NCBI RefSeq assembly: GCF_011745365.1 | Contig: NW_024468915.1 | Span: forward strand, 3,264,653-3,328,652 | Reading direction: 5' to 3' | From: Cryphonectria parasitica EP155 | Lineage: Eukaryota > Ascomycota > Sordariomycetes > Diaporthales > Cryphonectriaceae | Length of the DNA: 64,000 bases | Part shown: positions 49,412 through 61,700 of the stretch, piece after piece | Layout of the letters: every line of letters begins with the position of its first letter | How positions within the stretch are numbered: position 1 is the stretch's first letter | Translations under genes and position numbers: made by a program | The notes under the pieces: generated by a model | Database searches by the model: none | Seen by the model: only the letters and a program-made list of their open reading frames with translations | What the model was told of the DNA's origin: nothing

Positions 49412-52400
49412 GGAGACGACGCCAAATCTGTGGAGGCAGGCTCTGAATCAGTTAGCAGAGGACGATCGGAAGGAATTCAGGTTCGATGGCTCCAACAGAG
49501 GATTTGACCCTGCTGAGATTGTGCAGGTGGTCGAGAGTGAGAAAGCGAAATGCGTCAAAAAGCAATGGGTTCTCTATACGAACAAAGCGGGCAAGGAAGT
49601 GCATGTTCGCGACATACTGGAGAAGACTGTTGGGTGGATCGAGAAGTTCAAGGAAGTGGGCGACATGGCGGTCGAGTTTGACCCCTGCCATACTTCTGTT
49701 CCTTGGATGGCAGTAAAGACGCTTCTGCAGGTAGGGGCTAAGTGTCTTCCTCTACTGTATCCTCGAAGCACGTCTGTTGCTGATGCGTTTTGTTTTGTGC
49801 AGGTTGCTGTGAATGACTGCCAGACGTTCGGCGCCATGATCGAAAGCCTCGAAGGTGTCTCCAGTATCATTGCCAGATATACGGAGCTAGAGGCCAAGGT
49901 CCTCATCCGTATATCCACCCTCACCAAGCAACTTTCCACAGCTCTTGTTGAGCTCTACAGTTCCGCTTTGAGGTTTCTCGCGCAAGCCTGTCGGTACTAC
50001 GGACAGAGTACTACGAGTAAGCCACTGATCATGCCTACTGGGGGCATCGGTATCGCATGATATCTGACGAGACTGGCAGAACGAGCCTTCAAAAGCACCT
50101 TCATCACAGCAAAGAAGGCCGTCGAGGAGCCCGTACTTCGCATCGAGAAGCAGGAGAATGAGGTATACAAGCTGGTCTGCCTCGTGCAGAGTGAGACTAC
50201 CGGTGTGGACCTTAAGAGCATCATCGAGAGCATTAGACAGAGCGTGGAAGACTTCCATGCCTCGAAAGAGGAGCAGTACAAGCGTTTCGCCGCCTGGATC
50301 AAGGGCATCGACACAAAAACAACATACGAAACGGCTCTCCAATATCATCACAGCGGGACCTGCGAGTGGCTCCTGTAGCTGGACGAGTTCCGTGCCTGGG
50401 AGTCGGCCAAGACGACCAAGCCAAAACTGCTCTGGGTCCACGGCCCAGCAGGGTTTGGTAAGACTTTTATGTCGGCCTGGGCAATTCGGCATCTGGAACA
50501 GAGGGAGGGAGCAAGGCCGCTGTCGTATTTCTTCTGCGTGGCCGACAACCAGCTCACCCGCGACCCATACGCAATTCTCCGGTCGTGGCTTATGCAGATG
50601 CTGGAGCAGGACGAAGCCGTCGTGTCAGTCATGGACGCCGTCTACAAGGAACGAAAGAAAGAGCAGATGCTGACGCATATCGGTCTGTGGCAATTGTTCG
50701 CGGCAGTTGGCGAGGCCATCGAGGGCTGCACCTTTGTCGTGGATGGGTTTGACGAATGCACCGAAATCGACATGGGAGCTCACTACCATCACAACGAGCC
50801 TCGAAACCTCTTTCTGTGCGACCTTCTTGAGAATCTGTCACAGACGAAGTCGCGCGTCTTGGTTCTCAGCAGAGACACTCCAGACATTAGGGAGTATTTA
50901 GGGAACGACAGCACCGTAACGACGCCTCAGGTTGCGAACTTTGAGCACCGAATCACGGTCGAGGACACCACCGCCGATGTGAGATCGTTCTCGGAGCACG
51001 TGGTCAACAATAAGCTCTCCAAGAAAACGCCTGAGCTGCGGCAGAAGCTTGCCACTCAGGCTGCAGAGAGAAGCGAGGGCATGTTCTTGTGGATCAAGCT
51101 CCTCGGGCAAAAGATCTCTCCGGCCCAGAACGCGAAACAGCTCTCCAAGACTGTGACGGAGATGCCCTCAGGTATCAGTGAAGCATACTCCCGCGAGCTG
51201 AACAAAATCATTCGGCTGCCAGCAGACGAGAAGGAGAAAGCTGTGATGGTTCTGCGATGGACTCTTTTCGCCGTCCGTCCTCTCCAGGTCAAGCAGTTAG
51301 TGGAAGCCCTTGTCGTGTCCGATGATGACTTGGACAAGTACCCTGAGAACGACCTTCCTGATTCCTGGAATGAAGGGTTCGTCGATGAGGACTATGTAAA
51401 GGATATGATCCTCAGCCGGTGCGGATCACTCCTGCAGCTGCAATCGAGCTCGGCCGAAACGCCCATCGCTGATCATACCGTCCACTTCGTCCACTTCTCA
51501 GTTAAGGAGTATCTGTCAAATCTCTCCAACGGTACAATCCATAATCAGAGGGACGTCGACCTTGGACTGATGGATCCTGCAGCCGAGGAGAGGCGCCTCG
51601 CTGGCATTTGTCTGCGCTACCTGGCATTGGACTCATTCGATAACATTCCGTCCGACACAGACGTATATCCTTTCCTGTCGTACGCGGCATGGGCGTGGTA
51701 CTTCCACAGCTTCCACGACAAGCCGAAGCCACCTGTAGATATTATGTATCGAACGCAGAGAGCCTTCGATCCGGCAACCTCAAGCTGGAGAGTCTGGACG
51801 CCGCTGATAGAGGCTGAGCTTGCCGACTCAGACAAGGGCACCGACTTTATCGCTACAGACACGGACGCCAGGTCGGATAAAAAGTCAGACACGCATGCCG
51901 AAAGTGTGGAAGAGCCTGTCCTTCTCCAGGAGGTGCCGAACCCCATCTATTATGCTGCGCTCCTAGGCTTAACGGACATTGTGAAATGGCTCGAAAGTCA
52001 GGGCCTCGATTGTTCCTGCACAGGTGGACGCTTTGGCTTCCCTTTGCAGGCGGCAGTCGTACACAGACACGAGGAGGCTGTCAGGCATCTGCTTGACCGG
52101 GGCGTCGACGTCTCGCAGAAGGGTGGGACGTACGGCGCGTCCATCGTAGCGGCTGCCGCCGTATCCACTCCGAATATAGTTAAGATCCTCCTGGATCAGA
52201 GCGCTGACGCCACAGCAACTGGCGAAGCTGGGTGGACGGCATTGCACTATGCCGCTGATCGAGGGAGTGCCGAAATTGTAAAACTTCTCCTTGACTACGG
52301 CGCGGATATCGACGCTGTAACAGACATGCTCGTCACAGCAACCCACCTGGCCTGCTCTTCCAGGCATACGGATGTCCTTTGCTTCTTGGCCGACAGAGGT

Positions 52401-53831
52401 GCAAATCTGACACTGTCAGACACAGAGGGTAGATCCGCATTGCAGGAAGCCATTTGGAATGGAGACGCAAAGACTGTTGACCTTTTGCTCGACAAAGGGG
52501 TCATGCCCGAGAATGTGTTCCCTGACGGGTGTGGTGCGCTCCAGTCTGCCGTCTGGGAGCCCAAAATAGTCAAGAGGCTACTCATGAAGGGCCTCGATCC
52601 GAATCTGCTTGACAATCAAGGACAGACTCCACTGCAAGTGGCTGCCGCCAGCGGTGTCGAAGATTCTATCACGATGCTGATCGATGCCGGAGCAAATGTG
52701 AATGACGCACCTGCTACCACCAATGGTGCTGTATTCTCTGCTCTGCAGGCCGCGCTCAGCAATGGAAAAGTGCGCGTTGCTCAGATGCTCCACTCGAGAG
52801 GCGCTGATCTGGACTTAAAGACCATTGGCGGCCTCACTGCGCTGATGGTTGCTATTGATTGCGGTGACCGCCAGGCGGTGGACTGACTGCTAGAGGAGGG
52901 AGCATCAATGCGATGCATATGGGAGCACACCCAAGTGTCACTGTTTGATAATGCTGTCGACTTGGGTAATGACGAGATGGCGAGGTGGTTAGTACGTCGT
53001 GGTTGCTTTCGTATTCAGGACGGACAGGTGGACGCTGCTTGTCGGGTGTGGGACGAGGACAGCTTGGTCATGCTGGCGTACGATGGCGATGCGGTGAAAG
53101 CAGAAAACCTCCTTCGCGACTCAACGCCAGAGATGGTCCTCAGCGAGGCACTTCATGTCGCATCAGCCCGCGGACACGTCGAGATTATTGAGTTGCCCCT
53201 CAGCAATCATGCCAAGATCAACCTCAGCCTCAGAGACATCAACGGGCGAACCGCCCTGCACCACGCGACTCGACACATGCACCTCGATGTGGCGAATCTG
53301 CTCGCCCATCAGGGTGCAGGCGTCTCGCTGGAAGACGATGTCGGTTCCACGCCTATCGACCTCGCTGTGCGGCATGGCAAGAACGCCGGCGACTTCATCC
53401 AGGAGCACATGGACGACTTTACCCTCAACATTAGCCGGCGACCGTCCCTCCTGGGCGTCACGCCAAATCAAGGGGCAAGTCTCACCGTTATAGGTATCAG
53501 GAAGCGGCTCTCTGGCATGTGGGCTGGCCACTATTGCTATCTGGCATGGAATGATGGGCGAAAGGATCCCTTTTCCATCAATATCCCTGCAGAACAGCCA
53601 CGCAACTCGCAACCGTGCACTTTCTCGAGCGATGGCGAGGACGTCATTGGCCCCTTCCAGATCCATGGCTTCGTCGACCCAGCTGGCATCGTTTGGTTTG
53701 CAAAACTGTACCGGGCCACGGGGTGGCTGTATCGTGGGCGGCTGGATGCCACGAAGGGGGTGTTGAAGGGGACATGGGGCAGCAATAGGAAGTTATGGTT
53801 CGGAACGTTGGTGCTTCGACTGGAGGAATGA
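49412..53831 (+). pseudogene. NACHT-ankyrin STAND (NLR-like) gene with two in-frame stops
   Basis: Segments 49412-49730, 49802-50016 and 50080-53831 join through GT-AG introns into one frame, broken only by TAG at 50376-50378 and TGA at 52884-52886. Domain order: a helical N-terminal domain of the DUF7708/NWD type (DPCHTSVPWMAVKTLLQ; ALVELYSSALRFLAQACRYY), a NACHT ATPase with Walker A HGPAGFGKT (about 50440-50466), Walker B TFVVDGFDECTE and sensor SRVLVLSRD, then winged-helix/helical region, about ten ankyrin repeats (52000-53400, for example GWTALHYAADRGSAEIVKLL), and a C-terminal domain GMWAGHYCY...GTWGSNRKLW. Such proteins sense non-self and trigger cell-death-type responses in fungi. The first stop falls between the N-terminal domain and the P-loop; the first ATG after it (50469) lies beyond Walker A, so reinitiation would lose ATP binding. 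5' end not found. Confidence 0.85.
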
Positions 53832-54394
53832 GACCTGACTAAGCATGTGAGCAGCCTAGAAACTTTCATGATCTAGATATATATATATTGTTGTTTGGGG
53901 GGGGGGGGGTGGTTTTGTATGTTTGCGCGAGCTCGCTTGCGTCTAAGTGGATTGCTACTTGACATAAGTCTTCCCTTCCGTCTTGTGCAATTCTCTTATT
54001 AGCTTTGGCTAAGTGACTTTAGATTATAGAAAAAAGGGTATACGGAAAGTTCGTTACATGGAGCTGTTTTCTGCCGTAAACGTCTTACATTTGCTAGTTA
54101 TGACCATGAAGCAAGCCAATCTGACTTTTCGCTCTCGTTTCCATTCCAAATGTTATTTATATGAGTTTAGGCCGAAGAATCATGTCACAACATATATGCT
54201 TCCAGTACAGAATCTTCTTCAATATAATCGGCCATGAAAAAGATAAGAAGAAAGAAATTAAACCGCAACAGCTCAGGGTTCCCAGCGGTTTTCCACCCTT
54301 GCTCTGTATGACAGCGTCTCCCCGCATCAATGCCATCGTCTTTTTGACCTCACACTCCCAGGCAGTCAAGTGACCGTCCTCGCCATCCTCTACA
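53832..54394. other. Spacer with G13 run
   Basis: 3' flank of the NLR-like gene with a short AT repeat (about 53876-53888) and a poly-G run (about 53898-53910). No gene seen. Confidence 0.65.
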
Positions 54395-54610
54395 TTGCCG
54401 ACTATATTCTCACTCAAGCAGCAAGCCATTGTCGCCCAGGTGAAAGGCTCCGTAACCTACATGGATGCCAGAACTGGCCGTCCCGTCGACATTCGCACTC
54501 TTGGTGATGGATGGCCGGCCTTGTTTGACAGTTTGGCCCAGAACTCTGAACGAGCAAATGCCCTCAAGAAGGATTGGGAGAGCAAGAATCCCACCCGTTC
54601 GAAAATCTGA
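54395..54610 (+). pseudogene. Possible fragment of a hotdog-fold thioesterase
   Basis: A 71-codon frame contains VAQVKGSVTYMDARTGRPVD, which resembles the last beta strand of 4HBT-type acyl-CoA thioesterases, then a charged helix (NSERANALKKDWESK). No upstream hotdog helix or active-site residue was found, so if real it is only the 3' end of a lost gene. Low certainty. Confidence 0.3.
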
Positions 54611-55979
54611 GAGCATGGCTTTTTCGAGACCCTTCAGGGATTTCCCACCTCCCCCCTTTTTCTTGTGTGTGTGTTCTCGATCATAATACTACTATAAGAA
54701 GCGCAATCAAACAAGTTTCTATCAGAGATGCACCTCCACATCCATGGTATTCCATGCTTATCTTTCTGTTTGTCTCGCCGACAATTGTGGAGCAACGAAG
54801 ACGCCATCCGCAGTAGACACTCCCATAGACATGTCGGCCGAAATCATCTTGATGCCAAGCTCTCCTGGAAATCATTAACTTGTGTTGGACACCCAACGTC
54901 AATAAGCACCTTTCGGCCTTCATCTCAGCCATCACTTACGATAGGCCGCCTCGTCCATCGAGATGGATCAGTGTATACATCGACACCTTGGTGATTTCCC
55001 TCCAACTTCACTGAAGTTACGTGTCCTCCAAATCCATTGCCCGCCTCGTATACGTCGACCGTGCAATTGCGCTCACGCAGCTTCCACGATCACGCTGTCT
55101 CTGAGATGCTGACACCAATGACAACACGGGTGCGGAGGAGATGGCATAGGCTTCTTTGGCTCGTACGTCATCTCATAGAATAAAATCAAGCGCATAAAAA
55201 CTCAAAAATCAGAAAGGATGAGTAAGAGTAGCAAATGTCTTGTGTGAGAGCAAAGTAATAGTCATATTTTATAATGTGATCGACTGGAGACCATGCAAGT
55301 CCTTAGCCAAGTAATCGTCCTTGTAATACTTGAATATCATACCACTTTCTCTCATGCTCCTGAGTCTTCTACCCAACAAATCATGCATGTATTTTGCGAG
55401 GGATTCATAATGTACGTACAATAGGGTTTTAACTAATAGCATTAAATTCCGAGCTTCCACCGAATATTTAGCAGGAATTTAGCCCCCATGCAACAAGGTA
55501 CGTTGGTTGTGCAAGTGCAAGTTCAGAATCATCAAATGATTTGCCAGCATTGCAATCCTCGGTGAGCCTTTTGGCCTATGGTGTGATTGCATTCATATCT
55601 ATTCAAGTATGCATATAAGATGCACTGCGAGGCCTCTAGCCCCGACTAAGAGTGGAGAAAAGAGCTATGGCAGCGTCTTCACCTCGTCGATGAAGGATTG
55701 CAATCCCGCTCACTGTCGCATTGTATACTCACACTTGTAAACTTTGATTGCTGAGACTGCTTCTTTTGGAGAAATGGGTTCGGTCAGCCTGGAGAGCTTC
55801 CGCCCTCTGTCTTCTATCTGTGAGTTACTTACATGTGGGGCCACCCTGACGAGCCTATAAGTCTAACTGATCGTCAAGCAAGAACACCGTCAGAAGTGGA
55901 AAAGAAAAGACAAAAGGAAAAAAAAGAAAACATAGCAATATGATACCGGGCTTTTTGGAGCGCCTTCAAATGTTCCACC
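54611..55979. other. Gene-poor stretch
   Basis: 1.4 kb with no supportable gene; A/T-richer from about 55180 to 55480. Confidence 0.6.
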
Positions 55980-56770
55980 ATGGTGAGTGTGTCTCATTAT
56001 CCCGCTCTTTCGCCAGCCTCTTGGCCGTTGTTATCGGCACCCGGAATGTCTATTCTCATCCTCTTCGCAATTAACCAGAGCTGTTCCTTGCCAAGCGTGT
56101 ACCTACGCGTTGTCATTGATGAAGTCATGCGTCTACTTCCTCCACCCTGCGGCGTGCACTGCCGTAAGTGCGAGTGAGGAGGCGTGACTGTTGTCCTGGA
56201 CAATTTTCTTGTCCCGATTGGCAGCGATGTTAGGACGGGCCTGTTTTGCATCTTTCGCAATGGCAGAATCTTTCGCGATCCTGTCAGCTTTTGGACATAG
56301 CGATACCGGAGACGTTGCCAGAAGCTGAGTACAATCTTGCTAAGGAGATGTTCCCCCATTTCTTATCGGCCCAAGAAATTGTGTGCGAGGGCCAGTGAGT
56401 CACTGGCCCTAGGCCGTGCACGGCCCAGCCAGCCAGCCAACAGCCAGACCTGTTGATAGCCTCAGTTAGTTGCCCTCGTGGCTTTTCTCTTCTTTTCTCT
56501 TCTCTTCAGCGCACTGCAATACGAGCTTTTTGCCCTCGCATAAATTGTGCTGGCAGTCACGTCGCTATCAGAATCAGCATCGCATTCACTGACGTTTTAT
56601 TGAATTATGACTTCCGACTAGGTCTTCAACAGTCCAAGGCGTCTTCCTTCCTTTGGAAAAACGCGCTTGAAGAGCCCGGTGCAGAGTCGGACCTGATGTT
56701 CGAAAGCCACTATTTAATCGCCGGTTGGGAACATGGTCCTTTTATTCAATCTGAGGCGCGAGGTTAAGAG
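55980..56770 (+). pseudogene. Relic of a second cytochrome P450 (3' half)
   Basis: In order on the plus strand: a K-helix with ExxR as YLRVVIDEVMRLLPPP (about 56100-56150), a segment VVLDNFLVPIGSDVRTGLFC then IFRNGRIFRDPVSFWT (PERF-side region, about 56195-56310), and a heme-side block INCAGSHVAIRISIAF...NYDFRLGLQ (about 56535-56625) containing the Cys of NCAG. The pieces are in different frames and contain stops; the I-helix and N-terminal half are missing. It differs from the intact P450 at 32-34 kb (NCAG class rather than CPGR class), so it is a separate lineage, not a recent copy. Confidence 0.65.
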
Positions 56771-56924
56771 TTGAATCCAGTGTATCGTTTGATCAAATGT
56801 AACCTATTGAATATGCAAGTTGCGGATTTAGTCACGCGTATCAAATGCTGTAGTAACAAGAAAACAAATCAATCATCCCCCTCCCCGGAGCAATTGTGAT
56901 TGAAAGCCAGCCAACCATTTGAAA

Positions 56925-57400
56925 TTAAAAGCCAGATTGCTGTTCTCCGAGAAACTTCCGAGCCACGTCACAACTCGTGAGGCTTATGATACTGGCTATC
57001 TTGGCGATTTGTTCTCCCCGCTCTTGCGTGTTTGCTTGGTTGATGCGAATGGCGTCCATTTCGCACTGTGTCAGGTTGACGAAGATGTCTCAACGCACGG
57101 GCTAGATCTGCTCCAACTCAGAAAGTAGAAGAAGGCGGTATGAGTTCATCTGCATCTCGTACTATGACACGCTCCTCAGGGTCAAGTGATTTCCAAGTGT
57201 TGGTACGCTTCGTACCGTGGACGGTGGACTGCAAGATTTGGGGAGGGTCGTCTTTGGTGGAGAGAAGCTTCGATTGTCGGATCTGTGTGAGTCTACGAGG
57301 CCTCCCAAGGCTCTCCATTAGTTGTTCGAGTACAGAAAAAAAAAAAAAAGAATTGTCATCGATCGTGTTGTAACCCACCAGCCAGGGGGCAAGCTTTGTA
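56925..57400 (-). pseudogene. Relic of a HET (heterokaryon incompatibility) domain
   Basis: On the minus strand, ADLARALRHLRQPDTVR (about 57108-57060) is followed one frame over by DAIRINQANTQERGEQIAKI (about 57055-56995), together matching the HET-domain core ALRHLR..., DAICINQ, E...Q...M. Upstream minus-strand text (IRQSKLLSTKDDPPQ, about 57300) may be the domain start. A frameshift and a stop (just before VGADLAR) break it, and the C-terminal part is absent because the P450 relic lies there. HET domains execute vegetative incompatibility, often downstream of NLR receptors. Confidence 0.65.
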
Positions 57401-58754
57401 GGCAAAGATGGCCTAAAAGGGCCTCCAGCTGGTTAGAAGAGCCGGCTGCAAGGGTGTAATGCAAAAAGGGGCTTTCTATGTTCGAGGACCTGATCAATTT
57501 CTTTTCCTTTTTACTATTCAATAGATACAGCAACAATATAGACAAATGTTTTCCCCAGATTTGGTTCCAGTTCTTTAGCTGTCACAAGTTGTGCAAGAGC
57601 CTCCCCCGATGTAGGCTCAGGACCAAGTTCGACTGTGTCGATGACAATCTGGAATCGGTTGATGAATGCTACAGGGCAACATCTTGACTGTGCGTATAAA
57701 ATTCTCCTTGGGCCGTGAATACTTACATTGATCGATGAACCCTCATCAAATTGATGACGAGACTCCGCAACGATCAACCCGTGTCGTAAAAGTGGTCAAG
57801 TGCGGTCGCAAGGGCTCTACTCCATACGTTTTCAAATTGTGCCTGAGCAGAATGTTGAAGCATCTTGGAATCTCGAGTCAGCAGACAGGATTGAGACGGA
57901 TGTCACTGAGAACTGTTATCTAGAAGCTACTGAGCTGTCATTTTGCAGTATGCCTTCGACTTTGAAACCTTCAAGGATCCTTGTGGGCCCATACGTCGTC
58001 AAGATAATTGTGATATTCAGGTGCCGTCTCATTTGATTACTCATGCATTACCCAGCACATATTGTACCAATCCGAGGCTGCCCTCGTAAGCAGCCACTCA
58101 GCCTACGTCATGTCATCAAATAGCATTACTTCGTGGTGAAGATCATGTTTGCGCTTCTATATCGCAGGTGTATATATCATTCCTTCTTGGGTGATGATGC
58201 AAGACTAGTTGGGTTCTTTGCGAGTCGCTGCAATTTGGGGCGTTTGGGCTTATGAAGAAGCATGCGATGTTCGAACCCTTACAGTAAACCTAAGCTGCAT
58301 ATCATCAATTTCGTCCCGGACGTGTTACCTTTTTCTCTTGCCTAACTCACTTCATTTTTGTCTTTCTGCATTGTCATTGTAAAATCTCATGTATAGTAAA
58401 CCTGCCTTATACCTGATTGCATTTGAAGTGCACTCTACGCGTCGGTTGTAATAGCAAGTAAGCAGTTACAATACATCACGTCTATTGACCTATTGGCCCC
58501 GCAGCCGTAATCATAAACATTCCCACACCTGAGCTGAAGCCTCTACATGCAGGAATGCGCCATCGGGGCTGAATAGCGCCAATGCATGCTAGATACATTG
58601 CATTATAGAATGGGCTTGGTCATACTACATGAAATCGGATGTATATTATTCCGTACAAAAACATTAGGCTCCGATTTCCAACCTCCACAATTTTCCCTCT
58701 TTCAGCTTACGTTTCGTCCTCAGGTGGTCTGTCTTGTCCAGTTCATCACATTAA
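57401..58754. other. Gene-poor stretch upstream of CorA-like gene
   Basis: 1.35 kb. Includes an A13 run near 57337-57349 just to its left. No supportable gene; the last few hundred bases should hold the promoter of the CorA-like gene. Confidence 0.55.
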
Positions 58755-61700
58755 ATGTTTATCGCAGGCAAAATGCAACGCTATGAAAGGGACGACGATC
58801 CCCTGAATCGGCCGATCCAGCGGCGGGAGACGACACCGGCGCGAATCATGGAGCAGCCAGTGCCGCTGACGCCGTCGTCGAGACAGCCCACCAGCTCATT
58901 CCGGCGGCGGGTGCCGGCCCAGCCCGGCATAGTGAATGGAGCCGGAGTCCAGGCCTTTTATACGCCGTATGCGCCATATTATCCCGGCAGCACGCCACAG
59001 GCAGTGCCCATGTACTACCAGCCGCAGCCGATGCACTTCATCAGCATGCAGCCACAGCTAGGCATGCCCGACCCGAGCCTTATGGGCTCGTCGACAGCAC
59101 TGCTGCCGGGCGTGCCGCTGTCTTCTCTCTCTAACAGCGGCGCCAGGGCCTCGCGGTCGCGGTCGCGGTCTCGGCAGAGATCTCGGCGTCGCTCCCCTGT
59201 TGACTTGAGAGCATACTCCAGATCGAATAGGTCCCGTTCCCGGAGCAGGTCTGCGGGCGATAGACGGCAGAGGAGCAGGACACCGCCGCCACCGCCGTCG
59301 CCACCACGGTCGATCCCAGTGATAATAAACCGCCGCGGACGCTTCGACGACGACGACGATGAATTTGAAGATAATTCCTCCTCTACCGTCTACTCCTTTA
59401 CACCATCGCGTATGTCACGCGCCGCGTCGACGCAGCCAAGCAGCACACATGCAGAGGACAAACCATTCGAGAAGGATGAAGACGATGCCAATGGTGGTGG
59501 TGACGGTATTAGAAGCAGTGGTGGCGGTCAAGGCTTGCGAAAGGAGCCAGATCGCGGGCTTCGCCTCTCGCACATCCTTGAATCGTGGTACGACGGTGAT
59601 CACACGCTGGGCGGCTCACACGGCGCCAAGATCACAGCCGTACAAAGCAGCAGACTGAAATATCAGCCTCTGTTTCGGTGGTTGTAAGTGGCTGGTGCCC
59701 TAGAGAAAGCTCATTTCCTGCCCCTGTTGTTCATGAGACTGAGATACTGTCAGACATTGCACACGGAATCACATGGATTTTGAAGACTTTTCGGTAAGAT
59801 TGTACACATTCACACATCTAATTATGTGTGATCATCAATCTCTGGTTCGAGTTGTTGCTGATAGCACTTTGAAGAAGGAGGTCACGCGCATCCCAGACCT
59901 GACCGCTGCCGAGGAGAAGGGCATACGTGATCTGCTCGCCCGCGTGCAGCGAAAGTTTGTCAAAACCGTCCAGACGGCCAACGGCAACAGCGTCCGCCAC
60001 ATGGAGCCCACGTGTATACAGCATGTGCTGCCGCCTGATGGTACTTCTAAGGCACCCAGCGTCGCTCGCCGCACTGTAACCTGGGTTTGTCTCCCCTACT
60101 TTACCCTGGAGAAGTACTCAGGGCTGGAGGGAGCTCCTCAGAATCCAGCCGCCTTTCCGATAGAGACATTGCTACAGGCCAAGTTTTCAAGAGCAGGTAG
60201 AAATCGAGATATGCGCCAAGCGGTCTGCCAGAGCAAGGACACACCGACTGGCCTCTGCTTCCACGTCGCACAGATGTGGTGTCTTGTGCTCGATAATTGT
60301 GAGTGGTCAACTTTTGGGTGACATTGCTGTCAGACGGAGAGCTCTCAGCGCTTATCAACTCACCCTCTTCCGTTAGCATTCCTATTCACGTATAGCCGCA
60401 TGGCAGAGGAGACCCTTCGCGGTGACTCGGTTAGCCTAACCGTCAAATCCTCCCAAGATATCTCCAACGCGAGGCCTCAAGCGATCATTGCAGTGTCCTA
60501 CCGGCAAACTGTGTTGTGGTCTATCCCTGTTGAGGAATGTCAGACATGGCTGGTGAGTTCAGTGGCGACCGGTGTCGGAAACCGCCGTATGTTGCGTTGA
60601 CAATCAACCTCAGGATTTCCTTTCTCACTTCCGGGATTTCTGGCCTCGGAGACTACAATTCTTCCGGAGGAGACGGCCAGTGACGGCTGATGACTGGCCA
60701 CGAATTTGGAATATGGCCAAACACGTCAGTGACAAGGTCACGCTTGAGATGAGAATCGGGTTCGAACTGCCTTTTGTCTTCAGCAGAGTTTCTGCGCTAT
60801 TGGCTGACTGTGGACGCAGAAATCCCCCTGGACCGCCACCAGCTGGCGTTCTGATGCCCAGGGACATTGACGAAAGTGTTGAGAGAGAAGTGATCGCTGG
60901 GGCACATGTGCAGCCGCAGCCACCGCCGGGACGGAGCCATGCAACGTCGGAAAAGCTCGTCTCAGGCCAACATACTAAGCCTATGCCGGGAATCTCCAAA
61001 TCAACGCCCTCATCTAGGTTGTCTATCTTCTCCTGTCTTATTGGCGTTACTCATCCCGACTTCGACACGATCGACGAGGAAGCTCTTGACGACCACCTGC
61101 GCGAGGTGGAAGACTATCTACTCTCTCGAACCAGCTTCAGTGACCGCCGCGCTTACACTGCCTGTCCTGATGCCACCCGGTCTGAGGTCTATGCCTTTCT
61201 TGAGAGCCAGGGTGTGGAACTCTCGAAGAGCGACGACAGCCAGCGCGTGTGGCAGCGGGACTACGAAGCAAAGCTAGATATCTTCAACGCAGCTGATGTG
61301 GTTTTCAAATTCTTCTTTCCGCTCGGAGTCGAGGCCCCAACAATTTCAAAGTTTTGGGGTGCGCTCCAAATAATCATCACTGTGAGTCTCGAGTAAAAAC
61401 ATCACCGTTTATCAATTTGGCATGTGTAACTTAACTTCACCCAGGACGGCGGACTCACTGCTTCGACCGACATGGAGGACGGCCCTCGACGAATCGGGCG
61501 ACCTGTGATACCCAAGTACGCCATACAGAGCATGCGGTCAGAGCTGCGTGGCCTCTGTGTCGATTTGCAAGCCTTTGACGAGATCTTCGCTCACTCTGGA
61601 AAACGGGAGCAGGCTAGAATTGCAGTGCCCAAGGAGATCATCGAGGGCTGGATCCACCTCCTCATGAGCCTCATATACTTGCCCAAAGCCAACGAGAAGA

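Noticed and set aside
52884..52886. Calling this TGA a RIP product
   Set aside because: TGG-to-TGA would be a CpC, not CpA, change, and the original codon could also have been TTA; the context does not support RIP by itself.
58180..58290. tRNA-like B-box text (ttcgaaccc near 58268)
   Set aside because: No matching A-box, acceptor stem or anticodon loop could be folded by eye.
59794..59852. Possible intron starting gtaaga inside CorA-like exon 2
   Set aside because: No acceptor downstream keeps the frame, while read-through is open; treated as coding.
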